NCBI GenBank assembly: GCA_947584825.1
Contig: CANPWR010000047.1
Location: forward strand, 1 to 10,281
DNA length: 10,281 nt
Direction: 5' to 3'
From: an uncultured Clostridia bacterium
GTDB lineage: Bacteria > Bacillota > Clostridia > Oscillospirales > Ruminococcaceae
Shown here: piece after piece, positions 1 to 6,574 of the stretch
Numbering within the stretch: position 1 is the first letter of the stretch
Layout: each line of letters opens with the position of its first letter
Notes under the pieces: generated by a model
Seen by the model: the letters and a program-made list of their open reading frames with translations, nothing else
What the model was told of the DNA's origin: nothing
Databases searched by the model: none
Made by a program: the position numbers and the translations under genes

Positions 1-654
1 CTTGCTAAAGAACTGAATATGGCTATTGGAATAACATTTCTTGAAAAACACAAAAGTGGTTTCAGAAACACAATATGCTTAATTGACAGGTTGGGTGAAG
101 CAGTTTTAACATATGCAAAGGTTCATACCTGTGATTTCGGTGATGAAAAAGTTCTTATGGCAGGAGATGACTTTTTTGTTGCAGATTTAAACACTAATTC
201 AGGAGTAGTTAGGGTTGGGGCAATGATTTGCTACGATAGAGAATTCCCGGAAAGCGCAAGGATTTTAATGCTCAAGGGTGCTGAAATAATATTAGTTCCA
301 AACGCTTGCCCGATGGAGATAAATAGGCTGTCACAGTTAAGAGCGAGAGCATATGAAAATATGGTAGGTATTGCCACATCAAATTATCCAAAGGGAAAGC
401 CAGACTGTAATGGGCATTCTTCTGCATTTGACGGCATAGCGTATCGTCTCGGAGAAGCTGATTCCAGAGATACATTGATTATAGAAGCAGGGGAGGCAGA
501 GGGGATTTTTATTGCCGATTTTCCTTTAGATGAAATCCGTGAATACAGAAAGCGCGAAGTACACGGAAATACCTACAGACATCCAAAAAAATACGGTTTA
601 CTTATTGATGAAACAATTAACGAGCCTTTTATAAGAAATGATTATAGAAAATAA
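1..654 (+). CDS. carbon-nitrogen hydrolase (nitrilase superfamily), 5' partial
   Basis: Members of this superfamily hydrolyse C-N bonds of amides, nitriles or N-carbamoyl compounds in the cytoplasm with a Glu-Lys-Cys triad. The reading frame is open from base 1 (residues LAKELN precede the first internal ATG at 19), so the gene starts outside the window; 217 residues are visible. The catalytic Lys is in YAKVH (visible residue 40). The nucleophile is the Cys of GAMICYDREFPE (visible residue 77), followed by the typical GAEIILVPNAC strand and the LRARAYENMVGIATSNY segment. The catalytic Glu, normally near residue 40-50 of the full protein, would lie upstream and is not seen. The C-terminal part (IFIADFPLDEIREYRKRE) is family-typical. 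The exact substrate cannot be assigned: N-carbamoyl-amine or omega-amidase-like activities are both possible. It faces the recombinase gene tail to tail and is not part of the operon that follows. Confidence 0.9.
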   Translation, partial: LAKELNMAIGITFLEKHKSGFRNTICLIDRLGEAVLTYAKVHTCDFGDEKVLMAGDDFFVADLNTNSGVVRVGAMICYDREFPESARILMLKGAEIILVPNACPMEINRLSQLRARAYENMVGIATSNYPKGKPDCNGHSSAFDGIAYRLGEADSRDTLIIEAGEAEGIFIADFPLDEIREYRKREVHGNTYRHPKKYGLLIDETINEPFIRNDYRK

Positions 655-659
655 TAAAT

Positions 660-688
660 ACCTCTTGTGAGTAAAATTCACAAGAGGT
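660..688. terminator. hairpin between convergent genes, probable bidirectional terminator
   Basis: The arms CCTCTTGTGA (661-670) and TCACAAGAGG (678-687) pair perfectly around a 7-nt loop, and A660/T688 extends the stem to 11 bp. It lies 5 bp after the plus-strand hydrolase stop and 7 bp after the minus-strand recombinase stop. The downstream tracts are T-rich but interrupted on both strands (taaatcttta on plus, TATTTATTATTTT on minus), so it is a serviceable rather than a textbook terminator. Serving both genes is inferred from position. Confidence 0.75.
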
Positions 689-695
689 TAAATCT

Positions 696-1691
696 TTATT
701 CATTAGTTTTCTGTTTTTTAGGTGCTTTGTTATTTGCAAGCGGAGAGGATTCTGCAGCTTTTTTTAAATTCTCACTGGAAAGATGAGTGTAAATTTCAGT
801 AGTGGCGATACTTTTATGTCCTAAAACCTCTTTAAGAATCAAAGGATCAACACCGCCATGCTGGTACATCAATGTGGCCGCTGTGTGTCTCAGTTTATGA
901 GTGGTAATACCAAGATTGTTAAGACCCGCTCGCTTCAGCATTTCTTCAACTATCTGCTGAACTCTGCGCTTGTCAATACGCTTTTTAGCCTGTGAAAGAA
1001 ACATTGCATCAGGATCTTTGGAATTTGTAAGCCGCACAGACAAATAGCTGTTTAAAGCGTCAATACAAGCATCATTAAGATATACTATACGTTCTTTACT
1101 TCCTTTTCCAAATAATCTCAGCGTTCGATTTTCCTTACTATAATCATTAAGATTAATCCCAACAAGCTCACTTAAACGCATTCCACAGTTTAAAAATAAC
1201 GTTATAATACAGAAGTCTCGTTCTTTGTTTTTAGATTCAATATTCTTTAATAATTGTAGTGATTCTTCCAATGATAGATACTTAGGAAGCTTATTTTTAA
1301 TTTTAGGCAATTCCAAATCGTCCAATGGATTTTTTTCTAACAGTTTAGCTTTAGTATGTAAATAGATAAAAAATTGCTTAAGTGCTGAAGTTTTTCTTGC
1401 TCTGGTTGCAGTATCGTTATGTCTGACGTCTTTAAGATAATTCAAATACTCATAAGCATCATATAATGAAACATTTTCAATATATTTAAATGGAACGTCG
1501 GCTATAGTTATTTTAGTAAAGTCATCGTCACTTGAAACATCTCTGTGTTTAATCTTCAAATATCTTAGAAAAGTTCTAATGTCAATATAGTATGCCTCTT
1601 CAGTTCTGTCGGCACGGTTTCTAATAAGTTTAAGATTCATTAAGTAATCTTTTAAATATTCGGGGCAATCAGCGGAATATTCGGGTTTCAT
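696..1691 (-). CDS. xerC: XerC/XerD-type tyrosine recombinase
   Basis: A 331-residue tyrosine site-specific recombinase. In bacteria, Xer proteins resolve chromosome dimers at dif; relatives move integrative elements. The complete catalytic set is visible: Arg172 (GMRLSEL), Lys196 (FGKGSKER), His265 and Arg268 (THKLRH), His292 (LGHKS) and the nucleophile Tyr301 (TEIYTH). The N-terminal SAM-like core-binding region covers about residues 10-115 and ends in RARKTSALKQFFIYL. The length is slightly above the usual ~300 because of an acidic insertion near residues 51-75 and a polar Lys/Asn-rich tail after residue 315. The start is an ATG preceded by GAGGAG (1700-1705) at 8 nt. The gene is monocistronic, with its own promoter just past the mutS2 terminator. 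No phage or element genes flank it, which favours a housekeeping Xer, but I cannot tell XerC from XerD or a standalone Xer paralogue by eye. Confidence 0.88.
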   Translation of the reverse strand: MKPEYSADCPEYLKDYLMNLKLIRNRADRTEEAYYIDIRTFLRYLKIKHRDVSSDDDFTKITIADVPFKYIENVSLYDAYEYLNYLKDVRHNDTATRARKTSALKQFFIYLHTKAKLLEKNPLDDLELPKIKNKLPKYLSLEESLQLLKNIESKNKERDFCIITLFLNCGMRLSELVGINLNDYSKENRTLRLFGKGSKERIVYLNDACIDALNSYLSVRLTNSKDPDAMFLSQAKKRIDKRRVQQIVEEMLKRAGLNNLGITTHKLRHTAATLMYQHGGVDPLILKEVLGHKSIATTEIYTHLSSENLKKAAESSPLANNKAPKKQKTNE

Positions 1692-1713
1692 ATAAACAAC
1701 TCCTCAGTTTATA
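1691..1713 (-). promoter_or_regulatory. hairpin presenting the recombinase Shine-Dalgarno in its loop
   Basis: On the minus strand, TATAAAC (1713-1707) and GTTTATA (1697-1691) are perfect 7-bp complements flanking a 9-nt loop, TGAGGAGTT. The loop contains the GAGGAG ribosome binding site, and the second arm ends on the A of the ATG start codon. The pairing is seen directly; any effect on translation (exposing the SD or masking the start) is inference. The stem is AT-rich and only moderately stable. Confidence 0.5.
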
Positions 1714-1721
1714 ACTTCCCT

Positions 1722-1753
1722 AAGTTTCACTAAATTTTTATTTAGTGAAACTT
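1722..1753. repeat. perfect 14-bp inverted repeat in the recombinase leader (operator or 5' stem-loop)
   Basis: AAGTTTCACTAAAT (1722-1735) and ATTTAGTGAAACTT (1740-1753) are exact reverse complements separated by TTTT. The repeat begins about 3 bp downstream of the start of transcription predicted from the -10 box at 1763-1768, so it would occupy roughly +3 to +35. No T-tract follows on either strand, so it is not an intrinsic terminator. It could be an operator for a dimeric repressor acting at the promoter, a 5' stem-loop on the mRNA, or a protein-binding or recombination site linked to the neighbouring recombinase. It does not match LexA, CIRCE or CtsR sites as I know them. Confidence 0.8.
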
Positions 1754-1762
1754 TCTATATTG

Positions 1763-1791
1763 ATTATACAATATTCCCTTGCGTTTGTCAA
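1763..1791 (-). promoter_or_regulatory. consensus sigma-A promoter of the recombinase gene
   Basis: On the minus strand TTGACA (1791-1786) and TATAAT (1768-1763) are both perfect consensus hexamers separated by exactly 17 bp. Transcription should start near 1756, giving a leader of about 65 nt that contains the two hairpins listed separately. The promoter lies between the mutS2 terminator and the recombinase start, so the recombinase is transcribed independently of the upstream operon. A match this good predicts strong basal transcription unless it is repressed. Confidence 0.88.
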
Positions 1792-1803
1792 TACCTAAAA
1801 ACG

Positions 1804-1832
1804 AAAAAACAGCCTATAATATTTATAAGCTG
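1804..1832 (-). terminator. rho-independent terminator of the phoH-mutS2 operon
   Basis: Reading the minus strand immediately after the mutS2 TAG stop, CAGCTTATAA pairs with TTATAGGCTG around a 3-nt ATA loop (10 bp including one G-T wobble). It is followed directly by TTTTTT and then CGTTTTT. This is a standard intrinsic terminator and closes the long minus-strand operon. Confidence 0.88.
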
Positions 1833-4226
1833 CTATTTCAGTTCTGCAACAGTAACTCCATCTTCGCCCTCACCATAAACACCTCTGCGAGAAGATCTCA
1901 CTTGTTTATGATGTCTTAAATGCTCTCTTACTGCGCTTTTTAAAACGCCGGTTCCTTTACCGTGAATTATAGTTATAACTCCGATGTGCGACATAATTGC
2001 ATTGTCGATGAATCTGTCGACCTCGTAAATACCTTCATCAACTGAATACCCTCTGATGTCAAGCTCCATTGAAGCGCTCCTATCAGCAACAGATTGAACA
2101 TCTTTTGTCGAAACCTTGCTTGTAATCTTCTTATTGTTTAACGTAATGTTTTCTTCATTCAGCCTAAGTTTGGAAATGTGAACTTTGGTTTTCATTATTC
2201 CTGCCTGAATATAGCAAAATCCACTGTTGTCAGGAAGTGATACTACAATTCCCTTTCCGTTTGTATCTGTTATAATTACACTGTCGCCCTTTTTAAGTGG
2301 TCTTGGCAGTTTGTACTCTTTATCAGTTTTATTATCAATTTGATTTACATTATTATACAATTTATTTATAGTTCTATTTGCACGCTGCTTGGCCTCTATT
2401 GCTTTTTTCTCGAAATCAGCCTTGTTTTTTTGTTTTCTTATATTATCCAGTTCATCAATAAGTGCGTCTGACTGCCTTGTAACCCTAGACACTATAGCAT
2501 TTGCATCACGGGAAGCCCTTTCAAGGATTTTTTGCTTGCTGTTTTCCAACTCAGCACGTTCTTCGTCTAGCTTTTTCTTTAGCTCTTTGACTTCTTTTCT
2601 TAGATTTTCAGTTGAAATCCTATTTTTCTCATACCTTTGTCTTTCATTTTCAAGCTTTTCTAAAATACTTTCAAACTGTTTATTTTCGTTATTTATAAGT
2701 CTTTTTGATCTTTCAATTATACCTCTGTCCATGCCCAGCTTTAAAGCTATTTCAAATGCATTTGATTTTCCAGGTGTGCCGAAAATAATCTTATATGTCG
2801 GCTGTAGCGTTTTTGTATCAAACTCACATGAGGCATTTACAATGCCGTCAGTTTCCAAAGCGTACATTTTAAGTTCCTGATAGTGGGTTGTAGTAACAAT
2901 TTCTGCTCCGCTTTCTTTCAGATTATTTATTATTGAAACTGCCAATGCCGCACCTTCAACAGGGTCTGTTCCAGAACCCAACTCATCAAGCAGAACAAGA
3001 GATTTGTTATCGGCAATTTTTATAATCTCAATAACCTTATTCATATGTGATGAAAAGGTTGAAAGACTCTGCTCAATTGACTGGCTATCACCAATATCGA
3101 CTAGTATTTTTTCGAAAACTGAGATTATACTTCCGTCTGAAACAGGTATTAAAAGCCCGCACATAGTCATAAGCGTAAGCAAACCTACAGTCTTTAAAAT
3201 AACAGTTTTACCTCCAGTATTTGGACCAGTTATAACTACGGCTTGATTTTCGTTTCCTAAATTAAAGTCAATCGGCACTACTTTATTTTTATCAATAAGC
3301 GGATGTCTTGCATTTTTTAACAGAATTTCTCCGCTGTCAGTAATATTTGGTGCTATTGCGTTCATCCTAGCACCCAGATAAGCTTTTGAAAAATATAAAT
3401 CCAGTTGTTTAATAGCATTGAGATTTGATTCGAATTGCTCTTTGAATTCAGCACAAAGAGATGACAGCCGAGATATAATCCTATTGATTTCTTCTTTCTC
3501 TTCACTTATAAGTATTTGTATGTCATTGTTTGCTTCAACAACACTTATAGGCTCAACAAAAATAGTTGAGCCACTTCCTGACGTTGCATGGATAAGTCCG
3601 GGTACATCACTTTTGTTTTCCGTTTTTACCGGCACTACAAAGCGTCCGTCACGGACAGTTATAATAGCCTCTTGAAGATATTTCTGAGTGGATTTAGAGT
3701 GTATCATTTTCTCTAAATTCTCACGAATTCTTATACTTGACTGATTTATCTTTTTTCTTATCCTAGCTAATTCAGGACTTGCATCATCCGCTATTTCTTC
3801 CTCGTTAACGATTGTTGATTGAAGCTTTTTCTCAAGATATTCATTTGGGAAAATGCTGTCAAACAAATAATCAAGAGAGGTTTCTTCATCTGAAAATTGA
3901 TTTCTGTAAGAAATAAGCTCGTGAGACTGACTTAATACGTCTTTTACTTTAAGAAGTTCTTTAAGAGATAACGAAGCGCCTGAATCAGCTAATTTAATGC
4001 TGTCAGTTATATCAAAAATATTATGGAATATAGGTGTTCCGAATCTAACTGAAAGTTTAAAAGCAGTATCTGTCTTGTCAACTTCCCTTTTAACTGTATC
4101 AAGTTCAAATTTAGGTCTTATATCCAGTGCGAGACTTTTAGACATATTACTTGAACATTCATTTGCCAAAAGCTCTAATATTTTATGTAATTCTAGGGTT
4201 CTAAAGTCCTTATTTAATTCATTCAA
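1833..4226 (-). CDS. mutS2: MutS2 family ATPase/endonuclease with C-terminal Smr domain
   Basis: MutS2 proteins act outside mismatch repair. They have been linked to suppression of homologous recombination and, in B. subtilis, to splitting collided ribosomes; both are family knowledge. Numbering from an ATG at 4247 (804 residues), the protein shows a MutS core, Walker A GPNTGGKT (341-348), Walker B LVLLDE (417-422), a conserved THYQELK segment (~454-460), a long charged coiled coil (~520-640), a KOW-like linker, and an Smr domain with LDIRG (729-733) and HGKGTG (762-767). I place the start at an in-frame TTG (4226, codon 8 of the longer frame, giving 797 residues) because AAGGAG sits 7 nt before it. 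The ATG at 4247 abuts the recO stop and has no Shine-Dalgarno. The N-terminus MNELNKDFRTLEL then fits the family. It is the last gene of the operon. Confidence 0.95.
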   Translation of the reverse strand: MNELNKDFRTLELHKILELLANECSSNMSKSLALDIRPKFELDTVKREVDKTDTAFKLSVRFGTPIFHNIFDITDSIKLADSGASLSLKELLKVKDVLSQSHELISYRNQFSDEETSLDYLFDSIFPNEYLEKKLQSTIVNEEEIADDASPELARIRKKINQSSIRIRENLEKMIHSKSTQKYLQEAIITVRDGRFVVPVKTENKSDVPGLIHATSGSGSTIFVEPISVVEANNDIQILISEEKEEINRIISRLSSLCAEFKEQFESNLNAIKQLDLYFSKAYLGARMNAIAPNITDSGEILLKNARHPLIDKNKVVPIDFNLGNENQAVVITGPNTGGKTVILKTVGLLTLMTMCGLLIPVSDGSIISVFEKILVDIGDSQSIEQSLSTFSSHMNKVIEIIKIADNKSLVLLDELGSGTDPVEGAALAVSIINNLKESGAEIVTTTHYQELKMYALETDGIVNASCEFDTKTLQPTYKIIFGTPGKSNAFEIALKLGMDRGIIERSKRLINNENKQFESILEKLENERQRYEKNRISTENLRKEVKELKKKLDEERAELENSKQKILERASRDANAIVSRVTRQSDALIDELDNIRKQKNKADFEKKAIEAKQRANRTINKLYNNVNQIDNKTDKEYKLPRPLKKGDSVIITDTNGKGIVVSLPDNSGFCYIQAGIMKTKVHISKLRLNEENITLNNKKITSKVSTKDVQSVADRSASMELDIRGYSVDEGIYEVDRFIDNAIMSHIGVITIIHGKGTGVLKSAVREHLRHHKQVRSSRRGVYGEGEDGVTVAELK

Positions 4227-4233
4227 TGGTTTT

Positions 4234-4239
4234 CTCCTT
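4234..4239 (-). promoter_or_regulatory. ribosome binding site that favours the TTG start of mutS2
   Basis: AAGGAG on the minus strand lies 7 nt before the TTG at 4226 but inside the longer frame that starts with ATG at 4247. No comparable motif precedes the ATG, whose upstream bases (TTTTGAAAGTATTTCTTAA) include the end of recO. The motif is seen directly; that it sets the start is inference. Coupling from the recO stop to the ATG remains possible. Confidence 0.6.
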
Positions 4240-4247
4240 AATGTCAT

Positions 4248-5003
4248 TTAAGAAATACTTTCAAAATATTCAAGAGTTTTAAATTTTTTATTTATATGGG
4301 CAATTACATATCTGCTTGTGATTTTATTAAGCTCAGTTATAAGCCTGTCTGACGCCTTAATATTAAATAAAATATTTAACTCAGCTAGTGAAATATGCCG
4401 AAGAGCCGATAATGTACTTTGATCAACAGAAATAACATTATAGCTTTCGTTACCTGAAAAGCAGTCATCACAGTATAACTTTCCTTCCTGTATATCAAAA
4501 TACATTTTTGAATATGAATACACATTACAAATGCAACAGCCTATCAGATTAGGAATGAGTCCGATTTCCGATAATAATCTGAACTCAAAAACAGATTTGA
4601 GAAGCAGAATATCATGAGTATCTTTTTCCAGAAAATATAATGTATTAAGAAAAAGCTTTAATATTATTTCATAGGATTCGTCTGATTCGTACGATAAAAC
4701 AGTGTATTTCAAAAGTTCTGCGAAATATGATGCAAGTGCAAGTTTTTTTATGTCAAGTCTGAGATCATAGAAAGTATTTTCAATTTGGGAGCTATTAAGA
4801 TAGTATCTTTCTCCCCTGCTGCTGACGCAAAATTTTGAATACGCAAATAAGGCTGTTGTAGCTGAATTCTTAGAATTTAATTTTCTGCCGCCTTTAACTG
4901 TTACCTCAATAATTCCGAAGTCTTTAGTGAAAATATCTACAAACTTATCATTTTCACCGTAAGGTCTCTCCCCTATCACTACTCCCATTGTTGTCAGCAG
5001 CAT
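4248..5003 (-). CDS. recO: DNA repair protein RecO
   Basis: RecO anneals single-stranded DNA and, with RecR, loads RecA on SSB-coated DNA in the RecF pathway. The 251-residue length is family-normal. The N-terminal OB-fold region begins with the characteristic LLTTMGVVIGERPYGENDK (residues 2-20) and FTKDFGIIEVTVKGGRK. A zinc-binding motif is complete: C156-x-x-C159 and C178-x-x-C181. The ATG has a GGGG-containing Shine-Dalgarno (AAGGGGAT) about 9 nt upstream, and the start agrees with the conserved N-terminus. The first 50 bases lie inside the 3' end of yqzL in another frame. Its stop directly abuts an ATG in the mutS2 frame. The order era-yqzL-recO is the same as in B. subtilis, which strengthens the call. 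Confidence 0.95.
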   Translation of the reverse strand: MLLTTMGVVIGERPYGENDKFVDIFTKDFGIIEVTVKGGRKLNSKNSATTALFAYSKFCVSSRGERYYLNSSQIENTFYDLRLDIKKLALASYFAELLKYTVLSYESDESYEIILKLFLNTLYFLEKDTHDILLLKSVFEFRLLSEIGLIPNLIGCCICNVYSYSKMYFDIQEGKLYCDDCFSGNESYNVISVDQSTLSALRHISLAELNILFNIKASDRLITELNKITSRYVIAHINKKFKTLEYFESIS

Positions 5004-5100
5004 TTATTTTATCCCCTTCATGTTTTGCCTTTGATCTATTATAATTCAAATAATCTGAAATTCTTCCCGTTTTACAAAATGTATCCCAAAGCTTGTCCAT
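4954..5100 (-). CDS. yqzL: YqzL-like small protein (48 residues) overlapping recO
   Basis: A short frame starting at the ATG at 5100 reads MDKLWDTFCKTGRISDYLNY at its N-terminus and ends at a TGA inside recO. The pattern of a Trp followed by TG-I-x-x-Y-L within the first 20 residues is that of the YqzL family, tiny proteins of unknown function encoded between era and recO in many Firmicutes. AAGGTAGG precedes the ATG by about 7 nt. Residues 1-20 look conserved. The tail from about residue 22 is polar, and residues 33-48 are read over the start of recO in another frame, so they may be constrained by recO rather than by YqzL function. An 80-nt gap separates it from era. The assignment rests on position plus the N-terminal pattern. 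Confidence 0.82.
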   Translation of the reverse strand: MDKLWDTFCKTGRISDYLNYNRSKAKHEGDKINAADNNGSSDRGETLR

Positions 5101-5180
5101 AATAATACCTACCTTGTTTCTGTTTATATTATTATGGTTATCAACTTTTAGATGAATATGAGAGGTAATTCATTCTAATG

Positions 5181-6086
5181 TTATTTATTGGTTAAACCAA
5201 AGTTTCTGATTATCCCCTCACGGTTTCTCCAGCCTTCCTTTACCTTTACCCAGCATTGTAGGTTCACTTTGATTTGGAAGAAACTTTCAAGCTCCATTCT
5301 TGCGTCCTTTCCAATCTTCTGTAGCATTGAACCTTTTTTTCCAATAATAATTCCCTTATGAGATTCTTTTTCGCAGTATATTACTGCACTAATATCCAGA
5401 ACAGGCTCATTATTGCGGTTGTCATGCTCGGAGACTTCTTCAATTGCAACAGCAATTCCATGAGGTATCTCGTCACTTAAATTATGCAACGCCTTTTCCC
5501 TTATTATTTCAGACATTAAAACCTTTTCAGGCTGATCTGTTAAAGCGTCATCAGGAAAATAGTGAGGCTCATCCTGAGCATTTCTATCAATAGCATTGAA
5601 AATCAAATCTATACCGTCATTTTCCAAAACGCTGATAGGAATAATTTCTTCAAAATCATACAGCTTTGAATATTTGTCCAGTATTTCGATGAGCTTGCTT
5701 TTATCACTAAGTAAATCGATCTTATTAACTGCAAGAATAACTTTTCTACCGGTGTTTTTAAAGCTGTTTATAAGTCTGATTTCATTATCGCCTATTTGCT
5801 TTGTACAGTCCACAACAAGGATAGCAGTTTCAACATCTTTTACTGCCTCGTTGATATTATCAACCATATGCTCTGACAGCTTGGTTTTAGCCTTATGCAT
5901 TCCCGGAGTATCTATAAAAATGTATTGAGTCTCCCCTTTTGTAACAATACCGGTTATCTTTGTTCTGGTAGTCTGTGGCTTACTGCTTACGGCCGCAATT
6001 TTTTCTCCTACCATTTTATTTAAAAGAGATGATTTTCCAACATTTGCTCTGCCGACAATTGATACAAAAGCTGTTTTACTCCCCAT
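5181..6086 (-). CDS. era: GTPase Era, 30S ribosome assembly
   Basis: Era binds the 3' end of 16S rRNA and acts as a checkpoint in small-subunit assembly; it is cytoplasmic and can associate with the membrane. The 301-residue protein has G1 GRANVGKS (12-19), a switch I region with TTRTKITG (39-46), G3 DTPG (59-62), G4 NKID (121-124) and a G5-position segment ISVLEN. A C-terminal KH domain carries GIIIGKKGSMLQKIG (245-259) and the VNLQCWVKVKEGWR segment. In G1 the usual Pro is Ala and GKST is GKSS, which are conservative changes. The G5 segment reads ISVL where many homologues have SA. The start ATG overlaps the dgkA stop by 11 nt and has AAGGAG 10 nt upstream. In B. subtilis cdd lies just before era, but it is absent here. 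Confidence 0.97.
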   Translation of the reverse strand: MGSKTAFVSIVGRANVGKSSLLNKMVGEKIAAVSSKPQTTRTKITGIVTKGETQYIFIDTPGMHKAKTKLSEHMVDNINEAVKDVETAILVVDCTKQIGDNEIRLINSFKNTGRKVILAVNKIDLLSDKSKLIEILDKYSKLYDFEEIIPISVLENDGIDLIFNAIDRNAQDEPHYFPDDALTDQPEKVLMSEIIREKALHNLSDEIPHGIAVAIEEVSEHDNRNNEPVLDISAVIYCEKESHKGIIIGKKGSMLQKIGKDARMELESFFQIKVNLQCWVKVKEGWRNREGIIRNFGLTNK

Positions 6087-6573
6087 TTATTTGTTTCTCC
6101 TTCATATTGACCTGATCTTTTGATTTAAATAAGAAAAAAATAAAAATTATGCTGATAATTAAAGACAATACTAATATTACTGGTCTTATCAATCTCAGCT
6201 TAAAATATTCAATAATTTCCAACAAAACTACTTTATCTGCAAAAAATATGATTCCGACTGCTATTGCACAAATAGCAGAAAATAAAACCGCACCTGATGC
6301 GGCGTCCTTTGATATTTTGGCATTTGCATTATCTGACGGTGATAATATATCAACAGCAGCTTCAATTGCCGTGTTTATTAATTCCGACACTATGACAAAT
6401 GCAATTACTAGAAACAAAATTGCATACTCGATTTTTGTAAGCTCATAAAATCTCGAAAACCACAAAACGTAAGACGCAGCAACAATATGAATCCTTAGAT
6501 TTCGTTCACGAATAACAGAAGAAACAATTCCGCAGAAAGCATATTTAAAGGAATTTAATAAACTCTTCAGCAT
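6076..6573 (-). CDS. dgkA: undecaprenol/diacylglycerol kinase, DgkA family
   Basis: This integral membrane kinase family phosphorylates diacylglycerol in Gram-negatives; Gram-positive members mainly phosphorylate undecaprenol, feeding the wall lipid carrier pool. With the start at 6573 the protein has 165 residues. It opens with LLNSFKYAFCGI and ERNLRIHI, has the active-site helix SELINTAIEAAVD (63-75) and the motif KDAASGAVL (89-97). Three membrane segments are expected at about 28-45, 48-70 and 95-113. A fourth hydrophobic stretch at ~129-149 is extra to the usual ~120-130-residue form. A longer frame from a GTG at 6642 was rejected: the added 23 residues have no family match and would lie inside ybeY. 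The ATG has no clear Shine-Dalgarno and sits 1 nt after the ybeY stop, so translational coupling is likely. Confidence 0.92.
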   Translation of the reverse strand: MLKSLLNSFKYAFCGIVSSVIRERNLRIHIVAASYVLWFSRFYELTKIEYAILFLVIAFVIVSELINTAIEAAVDILSPSDNANAKISKDAASGAVLFSAICAIAVGIIFFADKVVLLEIIEYFKLRLIRPVILVLSLIISIIFIFFLFKSKDQVNMKEKQINGE

Positions 6574-6574
6574 T

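Noticed and set aside
1722..1753. Inverted repeat as a canonical dif site
   Set aside because: Known dif sites have imperfect arms and a 6-bp core with recognisable TTAT-type motifs. This one is perfectly symmetric and embedded in the leader of a gene. I kept it only as one of several possible functions.
2389..2880. Plus-strand open frame of 163 codons opposite mutS2
   Set aside because: It is antisense to the MutS2 coiled-coil region. Its Ser/Phe-rich composition is what the complement of Lys/Glu-rich codons gives, and it has no family features.
5101..5180. Internal promoter in the era-yqzL gap
   Set aside because: TTGATA and TATAAA occur there, but only about 10 bp apart, too close for a sigma-A promoter. 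I see no terminator or RNA structure either.
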